In this document: positions 7,814 to 13,293 of the stretch, one piece after another
How the letters are laid out: every line of letters begins with the position of its first letter
How positions within the stretch are numbered: the first letter of the stretch is position 1
Source: Porphyromonas sp.
GTDB lineage: Bacteria > Bacteroidota > Bacteroidia > Bacteroidales > Porphyromonadaceae
Reading direction: 5' to 3'
NCBI GenBank assembly: GCA_029983495.1
Contig: JASBZJ010000024.1
Span: 1 to 13,293 of the forward strand
Length of the DNA stretch: 13,293 bases
Notes under the pieces: generated by a model
Seen by the model: only the letters and a program-made list of their open reading frames with translations
Databases searched by the model: none
What the model was told of the DNA's origin: nothing
Made by a program: the position numbers and the translations under genes

Positions 7814-10084
7814 TTAACGGTTCACCTGAACTTTATAACACTTGCCACTTGAGGTTGTTACGATATAAGTGCTTTGTGCTACAAATTGGTTTAAAGTAAT
7901 ATAGGCTTTACCCCATGCATTACATTGTGCCGTTGCTACAATATTGCCCGAAAGAGAATAAAGTTGTACGGAGCTATAGGGGGCATCGCATAGTAATAGG
8001 GTTGATTTTGATGAATCGAACATACAAGAATACTCAACACCGCTGAGTACTTTATCGCTTGCGGTGGGTACACCATCGTATGGCATTCCCTCTTTGTTAT
8101 TGGCACCATCGCTAAAATCTAAAGGTTTCCATCCTTTCGATTTTAGTGTATTTACATCGTCAACTGTAGCGACATTCTGTTCCGTTGTTGATGGGGTGTT
8201 TACTAACATTAGTTGGCTATAATCGCCTGCCCGTATGGTTTTCAGCGATAATACAAAATCCGTCATAGGCTTACCCGTAATGTTGTTGTTAAAACACCAT
8301 ATCACCTCAATTTTTTTATTTGGTTGCAGGTTTAGTTGTGTTAGGTGGTTAAACTGGCAATAGAGCTCCTTCAGTTCAGTGTTTTTCGAAACGTCTAAAT
8401 GCAAAAGTTTGTTGTTGTTACAGCTTAGCGAAGCTAAGTAAGGGTTCTGCAATACTTCTAGCTCGGTAAGTGCGTTAAAGCCACAGTTTAGTTCATCTAA
8501 ATTGGGCAAGCCTTTTAGTAATAATGATTCTAACTTGTTATTATTGCAAAGTATTCGCGTTAGCGTTTCGCTTTGGGGAAGTATTAATTCGGTTAGTTTA
8601 TTGTTTCTACAATCTAACCCCGTAAGGTTAGTATTCGGTTTTATGTTCAGCGTTTTAAGGTTGCAATTATAACACCACAAGCTAATTAGTTTTGTATTTT
8701 CCGCTAGGTTAAGTTCGTTAAGTAAAGGGTTGTTGCTACACCATAACTTTGAAAGGTTGGGGGTATAATTTGTTTCGAGTGCGCTTAACTTATTATTCGA
8801 GCATAGCAATATTTCGAGTGCTGGAGCTTGTGACAGATTAAGTTGCTGAAGTTTATTATTTGAGCAATCAAGTACCGAAAGTAATTCGGTATTGTTCAAA
8901 CCGAGTTCGGTTAATTCGTTGCCCGAGCAATTTAAGCTTGTTACATCGCCCGTAATAGTAATGTTTTTGGGGTCGGTAATGGTGTATTCCTTAGTGGCAT
9001 TGTTTGCAAACTCGCCATCAATACCTAGTAAAGTAACGTTTCCTTTTGCTACTATTTCGAGCGTTATAACATCACCTATTGCCTTGTTTGTAGCAAGTTT
9101 TATTGTCGAAGGTTGGGTTACTTTGTTTTCCCCTTCGTAAGGCACTTCATTGCCTCCTTTATTATCTTTTACTATCCAATTCTTTTTGTTTGCCAGCAAT
9201 ACATCTTCTTTCCAGCAATGGTTTTGTTCGTTACGGTTGTTTGTATCAATTACAAGTATAGAGCCATGAACAACAGGGTCAGCGTCGGGAAGCGACGAAA
9301 GAAGTTTTGCCATAGCACGAGCCGAAATATTATTGGAATAAACCGAAACCTCTTCAATATTCTCGCAACCTGTAAAGTCCAGTTTTTCAATTTTGTTGTG
9401 ATTGCAGTACAGTAAGTACAATTCAGGTAAGGTACCTAATGCTAATTCTTTTAATGCACAATTTTGTAAATCGGCACTTTCGAGCTTTTTCAAGGGCGAT
9501 AGATCCATTGTTGCTAGTGGGTTAAAGCTACAATCGAACTCCTTAAGTTTATTATTGCTTTTAAGGCTGAGGGTTGATAATTTATTGTGCGAAAGGTATA
9601 AAACTTCGAGATTTGTGTTGTTGCTTAAATCAATACTCTTAAGGCTATTAGATTGCAGGTTTAGCGATTTTAATTGCGTATTTGTTTTTAAGTCGAGTTG
9701 CGTTAACCCAGTATTTGAAAGGTTTAGTTCCTCTAACGATGAAGCCTTTGTTAAGTTGATACCTTTTAGAGGCAACTTTTGGCACCGTAACGAAGTAATA
9801 TTTCCGATTAAAACAACTTCACTACTCGTTAAAGTATACTCTGTATTAATACCAAATTGCAATGGCTCCTGCAACCCCTGCGATTTAATAGCTCCATTCC
9901 CTTTGAGTGTTAGCATTACTGTTTCGCCAGGCTTCAGCCCGAACGAAAGTAATATTTGTTGATTGTTTTTACCTTGAGCTAAAAGCTGTTGGTTACAAAC
10001 CCCAAACATTATAGCAACCAATGTAAATAGCACATGGCGCTTTAAGGGTAGTTGTTCCTGTTTGAATGCGTAATGTTTTTCCAT
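7814..10084 (-). CDS. Gene D: secreted LRR protein with two header-LRR-tail modules and T9SS-type C-terminus
   Basis: This is a 756-residue exported protein. The reading frame extends to a TTG at 10102, but the ATG at 10084 is the better start: MEKHYAFKQEQLPLKRHVLF leads into a hydrophobic core ending CNQQLLAQ. The protein is two tandem modules. Module 1 (about 45-335) has a header (GAIKSQGLQEPLQF, TEYTLTSSEVVLIGNITSL), LRRs such as LEVLYLSHNKLSTLSL, and a tail (LLSSLPDAD, ANKKNWIVKDNKGGNEVPYEG). Module 2 (about 340-695) repeats the plan (VTLLGIDGEFANNATKEYTI, ITITGDVTSLNCSGNEL; LDCSNNKLQQLNL; LKSKGWKPLDF, GMPYDG). The end (VQLYSLSGNIVATAQC to YIVTTSSGKCYKVQVNR) is T9SS-like and close to that of gene C. 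D is probably the first gene of the D-C-B operon. The likely role is surface binding; the ligand is unknown. Confidence 0.88.
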   Translation of the reverse strand: MEKHYAFKQEQLPLKRHVLFTLVAIMFGVCNQQLLAQGKNNQQILLSFGLKPGETVMLTLKGNGAIKSQGLQEPLQFGINTEYTLTSSEVVLIGNITSLRCQKLPLKGINLTKASSLEELNLSNTGLTQLDLKTNTQLKSLNLQSNSLKSIDLSNNTNLEVLYLSHNKLSTLSLKSNNKLKEFDCSFNPLATMDLSPLKKLESADLQNCALKELALGTLPELYLLYCNHNKIEKLDFTGCENIEEVSVYSNNISARAMAKLLSSLPDADPVVHGSILVIDTNNRNEQNHCWKEDVLLANKKNWIVKDNKGGNEVPYEGENKVTQPSTIKLATNKAIGDVITLEIVAKGNVTLLGIDGEFANNATKEYTITDPKNITITGDVTSLNCSGNELTELGLNNTELLSVLDCSNNKLQQLNLSQAPALEILLCSNNKLSALETNYTPNLSKLWCSNNPLLNELNLAENTKLISLWCYNCNLKTLNIKPNTNLTGLDCRNNKLTELILPQSETLTRILCNNNKLESLLLKGLPNLDELNCGFNALTELEVLQNPYLASLSCNNNKLLHLDVSKNTELKELYCQFNHLTQLNLQPNKKIEVIWCFNNNITGKPMTDFVLSLKTIRAGDYSQLMLVNTPSTTEQNVATVDDVNTLKSKGWKPLDFSDGANNKEGMPYDGVPTASDKVLSGVEYSCMFDSSKSTLLLCDAPYSSVQLYSLSGNIVATAQCNAWGKAYITLNQFVAQSTYIVTTSSGKCYKVQVNR

Positions 10085-10133
10085 ACCAAATAAAAGTTGC
10101 AATGATTATGTGAAATAAATAACCGTGATGTTT

Positions 10134-10170
10134 TTACCCTGGCTCATCAAGAAATTGATTGCGGGGGTAA
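10134..10170 (-). other. Two-stage stem-loop in the 5' leader of gene D
   Basis: In the minus-strand leader TTACCC (complement of 10170-10165) pairs with GGGTAA (complement of 10139-10134). Inside this, ATCAA and TTGAT (plus-strand arms 10146-10150 and 10155-10159) form a 5-bp stem with a 4-nt loop. The structure sits 50-86 nt before the gene D start. It matches no riboswitch class that I recognise and has no T-tract, so it is only a candidate for translational or stability control. Confidence 0.35.
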
Positions 10171-10186
10171 GCACCTGGTTGCAAAC

Positions 10187-10194
10187 CAAAGGTA
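10187..10194 (-). promoter_or_regulatory. -7 promoter element for the D-C-B operon
   Basis: On the minus strand 10194-10187 reads TACCTTTG, an exact TAnnTTTG match. Transcription would start near 10181, giving a leader of about 97 nt. No clear TTTG lies at the -33 position; instead the palindrome at 10214-10229 covers that area, suggesting a regulated promoter. Confidence 0.5.
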
Positions 10195-10213
10195 ATATAA
10201 TAATTGTATTAAC

Positions 10214-10229
10214 ACCCATAATTATGGGT
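10214..10229. promoter_or_regulatory. Perfect 16-bp palindrome, candidate operator
   Basis: ACCCATAATTATGGGT is identical to its reverse complement over all 16 bases. It begins 20 bp upstream of the -7 element of the D-C-B promoter, where the -33 region should be. A dyad of this size and place is typical of a site for a dimeric regulator. The regulator is unknown. Confidence 0.5.
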
Positions 10230-10294
10230 TACTTGCCCCTGTAATATATTTGCATGATGGGCATAACTGAACAAATAAAACAATTGGAGAACAG

Positions 10295-10339
10295 AAAAAA
10301 CCCTTCCCCGAATGGTGCAACACCATCCAGAGAAAGGTT
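10295..10339 (-). terminator. Strong intrinsic terminator of gene E
   Basis: On the minus strand, bases 10339-10299 fold into one continuous stem of 19 pairs, counting G-U pairs, closed by a 3-nt loop. ATGGTG (complement of 10326-10321) against CACCAT (complement of 10317-10312) forms the top. The 3' arm ends GGGTT and runs into six T (complement of 10300-10295). It lies 27 bp past the stop codon of gene E. It separates gene E from the D-C-B operon. Confidence 0.88.
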
Positions 10340-10366
10340 TCCTATAGGAAATGTGTATTCCTTGGC

Positions 10367-12856
10367 TTAGCGTGTTATTTGGAAAGGAATTGTTTTTTTA
10401 CTTGTGCTTGAGGTGTACAAGGTTATCCAATAAGTTCCCTCGGGCAAAGCTGAAACATTTACAACATTACCCGTTCCTTGTATTAGCTTTTCGCCTCGAA
10501 TATTTATTACATAGTAAAATAGCACTTCGCCTTGTATGTTTAACTGCCATGCGGTTACAGTTGGGTAAATCATAACACTTGCCAAGGAATCAATAACCTT
10601 AGCACTTAAAGGGGTTTCGCCATCGAAAAGTTGCCAGCCTTTTTCGGTTGCTTGTTGCTGTGCGCCTTCCGAAAGAATATTTTCTTCGGGGTCGGCTCCA
10701 AACTCGGCCTTATTGTAAAATACTATTACCCCTTTATCGGTAGTAGCGCTACGATTCGGTAACGAAGCAATAAGCTTATTGCAACCCTCGGCAGTAATTT
10801 TGTTATTATGTACAATCAATAACGAAGCCTGTTGCGAGGCTAATTGTAATTCGGTAAACGCATTATGATCCAGTGCTGCCTGTTGCAACATATTACACTC
10901 CTCGAGCGCAAGTGTTTGTAGCTTATTGAACGATACTGATAGCGAAGTTATTTTATTGTTTTTAGGGAGAATTAGCTTTGTAAGCTTATTGGCTCCGCAA
11001 CTGAGCGTATTAAGCTCGTGCTGAGCCGATAAATCGAGTTCCGTAAGCTCGTTGTCGAAACAATATAGCTCTGCTAACTTAATATTGTTACTTAAATCGA
11101 GCTGTTTTAATTGATTCAACTTGCAGTTGAGCTCTTTTAAACTGCGTAACGTCGCAACATTTAGTTCATTTAGTTTGTTGTCGCCACAATACAGAGTTTC
11201 GATATTCGGGGTACCTGTAAAATCGAGCTTCGATATTTCATTCTGTTCACACGAAAGTGCTACCAATTTGGAGTGGTTTTTTAGTTCGAGTTCTTTAAGT
11301 CCTTTGTTCTTTTTACACGATAACGCCGAAAGTGCTGTGAGGTTATCGAGCCGTATATGGCTAATACTATTTCGATCGATATTTAAAGCCGTAAGGTTAT
11401 TGCATTGCGATAGATCCAAACTTGTAAGCTGGTTATTCATTACAAATAATTCCTTGAGTTGCTTTGTGTGAGCCAATCCCTCGATTTTCGTCAAATTACA
11501 TTCGTTAGCATAAAGGAAAAGTAAGTTTTTACATGCCGAAACATTGAGGGTGCCGATAGCATTTTGCGAGCAGTTCAGCAACTGTATCGATGTTGCTTGT
11601 GATAAATCAATGGACGATACTTGATGGTTACTGGCATCGAGGAAAAGAATTTCACCCTGTAAGGTAATTTTTCCACCATGAGGAATTTGTACAATTTTGG
11701 GATTGGTGAGCGAAGTACCAACCTCTACGATTGTTTTTTTACCATCTTCTTCAACAAGTTCAACCTTACCACTAAGGGTCGAAACACTTACACTACTAGA
11801 TAAACCCTTAGGAAAGGATAATGCTACCTGCTCGCTGTTCGCTTGTGGCGTAACATCTAACACCCAACCCTTTTCCCTAGCAAGTGCTAAATTTGCTCCC
11901 CGTGGATTAGGATTACCCGAAATGGAAAGCTTACCTTGATTGTTTGGAAGAGACTTAATGATATTATCCAAAGCTTCAACAGACAACATATTGTTTTGTA
12001 AGTAAAGAAGTTTAAGCTTCGGAAGTCGCTCTATATTCAATTGCTCTAGCTTGTTATTTCTTATTTCTAAATCAGTAAGGTTTGGACTATCCGATAATGT
12101 AAGTGATGTTATACCATTGTTGTTTAAGCGAATTCGTTTTACCTTGAGAAGGTTTTTAAGCGGTGTTGTTATTGTTTTTAAGCTTGGATTATCATTTACA
12201 TACAGTTCCTCCAAACTAATTGCTGAAAATGATAAGTCTGATAGGCTACACTTTTCAATTCGCAACGACTTAATATTTGGGCAACGTGATACATCAACCT
12301 TATCAAGTGGATTTTCTGACAAAATAAGCGTTTTGAGTTTTGGTAAATCATTAGGATTAAAACCTGTTAGTTTGTTATGCTTTAGGTTTAAGGTTGTAAG
12401 AGCAGGGAGTGCTACTTGTGGAAATTCATTTAACTGGTTATTCTGAACAGAAATACTTGTTAGAAATTTGAGTGAAGGAAGTTTCAGTTCAGATAGCAAA
12501 TTATCGCTCAAGTTTAGAACCTTTATATTTGGCGCATTGAGTTCCTGGATGAAGTCGACTTGTGCTTGCGTTAATGCTATTTGGATAACGTCACCAAAAA
12601 CAGCAATATAATTACCCCGAACAACACCAGTTGTAATAAGATTTGTATAGCTAATTAGGTTTCCATCCCCCCAATCAATTTTGTAAAACCCATCAATTGT
12701 CTTAACTGAAATTGCTTGTTTTGAACCAACTTGTTTTTGTGTATTAACTTTTATCGCAGGCCTAGCTTGCGCCATTGCAAAGGAAGCAGTCAGGCATAGG
12801 GAAATAAGGTAGTATAGCCCCCGAAGGAAGAAACGCTGTTTTTTCATAATAGACAT
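10367..12856 (-). CDS. Gene E: secreted LRR protein with N-terminal WGDG domain, two LRR modules and a canonical T9SS sorting domain
   Basis: This is an 829-residue exported protein. The ATG at 12856 follows an A-rich stretch; the ATG at 12847 (MKKQRFFLRG) is an equally good start and would shorten it by three residues. The signal peptide ends near ASFAMAQA. Residues of about 40-105 form a small beta domain with DGFYKIDWGDG, a motif common in Bacteroidota LRR surface proteins. Module 1 LRRs (about 110-310) end in a tail (IIKSLPNNQ, LAREKGWVLDV). A second header (about 345-420, ITLQGEILFLDASNHQVSSI) leads into internalin-like LRRs (to about 690; LKELNCKLNQLKQLDL) and a tail (LIASLPNRS, ATEKGWQLFDG). 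Residues of about 760-829 are the clearest T9SS sorting domain in the window (MIYPTVTAWQLNI, INIRGEKLIQG, VNVSALPEGTYWITLY). It has its own promoter and terminator, so it is transcribed apart from D-C-B. The ligand is unknown. Confidence 0.9.
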   Translation of the reverse strand: MSIMKKQRFFLRGLYYLISLCLTASFAMAQARPAIKVNTQKQVGSKQAISVKTIDGFYKIDWGDGNLISYTNLITTGVVRGNYIAVFGDVIQIALTQAQVDFIQELNAPNIKVLNLSDNLLSELKLPSLKFLTSISVQNNQLNEFPQVALPALTTLNLKHNKLTGFNPNDLPKLKTLILSENPLDKVDVSRCPNIKSLRIEKCSLSDLSFSAISLEELYVNDNPSLKTITTPLKNLLKVKRIRLNNNGITSLTLSDSPNLTDLEIRNNKLEQLNIERLPKLKLLYLQNNMLSVEALDNIIKSLPNNQGKLSISGNPNPRGANLALAREKGWVLDVTPQANSEQVALSFPKGLSSSVSVSTLSGKVELVEEDGKKTIVEVGTSLTNPKIVQIPHGGKITLQGEILFLDASNHQVSSIDLSQATSIQLLNCSQNAIGTLNVSACKNLLFLYANECNLTKIEGLAHTKQLKELFVMNNQLTSLDLSQCNNLTALNIDRNSISHIRLDNLTALSALSCKKNKGLKELELKNHSKLVALSCEQNEISKLDFTGTPNIETLYCGDNKLNELNVATLRSLKELNCKLNQLKQLDLSNNIKLAELYCFDNELTELDLSAQHELNTLSCGANKLTKLILPKNNKITSLSVSFNKLQTLALEECNMLQQAALDHNAFTELQLASQQASLLIVHNNKITAEGCNKLIASLPNRSATTDKGVIVFYNKAEFGADPEENILSEGAQQQATEKGWQLFDGETPLSAKVIDSLASVMIYPTVTAWQLNIQGEVLFYYVINIRGEKLIQGTGNVVNVSALPEGTYWITLYTSSTSKKTIPFQITR

Positions 12857-12908
12857 GCTTTAATTGTTGTTTGTTTTTTACTATAACACCAAATGTTATT
12901 TCGTAAGA

Positions 12909-12916
12909 CAAAGATA
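12909..12916 (-). promoter_or_regulatory. -7 promoter element of gene E
   Basis: On the minus strand 12916-12909 reads TATCTTTG, an exact TAnnTTTG match. It would start transcription near 12903, about 47 nt before the ATG at 12856. No good -33 TTTG is seen; inverted repeats occupy that region. Confidence 0.5.
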
Positions 12917-12921
12917 GTAAT

Positions 12922-12981
12922 CTTATTGTTAAATAAGCATTCCGATGTTATCGGAACTCGTTTGTTGTATTCGTTCGAACG
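12922..12981. promoter_or_regulatory. Cluster of three inverted repeats upstream of gene E
   Basis: Three perfect dyads lie within 60 bp upstream of the gene E -7 element. They are CTTATT/AATAAG with a 4-nt loop (12922-12937), TTCCGAT/ATCGGAA with a 3-nt loop (12940-12956), and the palindrome CGTTCGAACG (12972-12981). The first lies in the spacer of the putative promoter and the second at or just above the -33 position, so they are candidate regulator sites. The regulator is unknown. Confidence 0.4.
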
Positions 12982-13008
12982 TATTAATGCCGATGACATA
13001 AGGAGACC

Positions 13009-13243
13009 TTTGAAAAATAAGGAGTAAGTGTTCAGCCCTTCTGATAAGGAACTAGAGTAAAGTAAATTTGTTGGGATTTAGAAAAAGTATATGCCAACTA
13101 TCTTCCCCTCCCATGAGCCTCAAAAAATGAAGCTCAGGGGGATTTATTTCGGGCAAGCAAAACCCAAAACAAATGCTCCGAAGTTTTGATCTTTTCATCA
13201 GGATAAAAATAAAAATGAACCTGAACAAAATAATGACGTGTAG
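13009..13243. repeat. Dispersed intergenic repeat, copy 2
   Basis: Second copy of the element at 2848-3093, in the same orientation. It carries TTTGAAAAATAAGGAGTA (13009-13026), then about 80 bp without a match in copy 1, the hairpin TGAGC/GCTCA with flanking CCC/GGG (13110-13140), and the block at 13167-13243 ending in TGTAG. Relative to copy 1 it lacks about 85 bp between AAAACCC and AAACAAAT. It continues into GGGCGG, the start of the same GTAGGGG-type motif, and probably on past the window edge. No gene is visible between here and the window end. Confidence 0.75.
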
Positions 13244-13249
13244 GGCGGT

Positions 13250-13269
13250 ATGTCAAAACTCTTGTTTTG
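13250..13269. repeat. Inverted copy of the 3333-3352 motif
   Basis: ATGTCAAAACTCTTGTTTTG matches the reverse complement of 3333-3352 at 19 of 20 positions, and both are next to a C-rich run (CACCCCC here). It contains its own dyad CAAAAC/GTTTTG. It may be a terminal inverted repeat of a non-autonomous element, cut off here by the window edge. Confidence 0.55.
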
Positions 13270-13293
13270 TTTCACCCCCAATTTTTTGCTTCG

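Noticed and set aside
9402..9962. 186-residue plus-strand reading frame
   Set aside because: Antisense shadow of gene D: regular LRR codons keep the opposite frame open. No recognisable protein features.
10085..10102. TTG start for gene D
   Set aside because: TTG is rare, and the ATG at 10084 keeps a complete signal peptide.
10245..10252. TATATTTG on the plus strand between genes E and D, matching TAnnTTTG
   Set aside because: No -33 partner and nothing plausible downstream on that strand; the only nearby ATG (10254) opens a five-codon frame. Probably chance in AT-rich DNA.

Overview
The window looks like chromosomal DNA from a Bacteroidota bacterium, most likely order Bacteroidales. Three things point there: promoter candidates of the TAnnTTTG type, genes without Shine-Dalgarno sequences in AT-rich leaders, and large secreted leucine-rich-repeat (LRR) proteins ending in type IX secretion (T9SS) sorting-domain-like sequence. 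The genus cannot be named from the sequence. No RNA gene, CRISPR array, transposase or replication origin was seen.

Layout. Bases 1-95 are the last 30 codons of an ABC transporter (MsbA-like exporter). A promoter and a 5' leader hairpin (172-264) precede gene A (306-2744, +), a BspA-type LRR protein. Gene A ends at a clear intrinsic terminator (2775-2810). A 660-bp region between convergent genes (2745-3406) is packed with intergenic repeats: a dispersed repeat with a hairpin, a GTAGGGGCGGACC-type inverted-repeat element, and a hairpin built on G10 and C9 tracts. On the minus strand, transcribed right to left, lie gene E (10367-12856), ended by its own strong terminator, and then an apparent operon D-C-B: D (7814-10084), C (6512-7789) and B (3407-6439). 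D-C-B has its own -7 element, a 16-bp perfect palindrome beside it and a structured leader. A second copy of the dispersed repeat lies at 13009-13243, in the same orientation as the first.

How the genes relate. All five complete genes encode predicted exported, surface-type LRR proteins. A and B carry BspA/TpLRR-type repeats (C-x-x-L-x-x-I-x-L-P with A/F positions). C, D and E carry 20-22-residue internalin-like repeats (L-x-x-L-x-C-x-N-N-x-L). C, D and E share a reusable module: a beta-rich header, an LRR run, and a tail ending in A-x-x-K-G-W, which in C and D continues to a Y-E/D-G motif. D and E carry the module twice and C once. A and B are also internally duplicated, and B has three InlB-B-like repeats between its two LRR halves. 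The set reads as a lineage-specific family of adhesin or binding proteins that grew by duplication. Ligands cannot be inferred. The same-orientation repeats flanking the 10-kb B-E cluster make loss or gain by recombination plausible.
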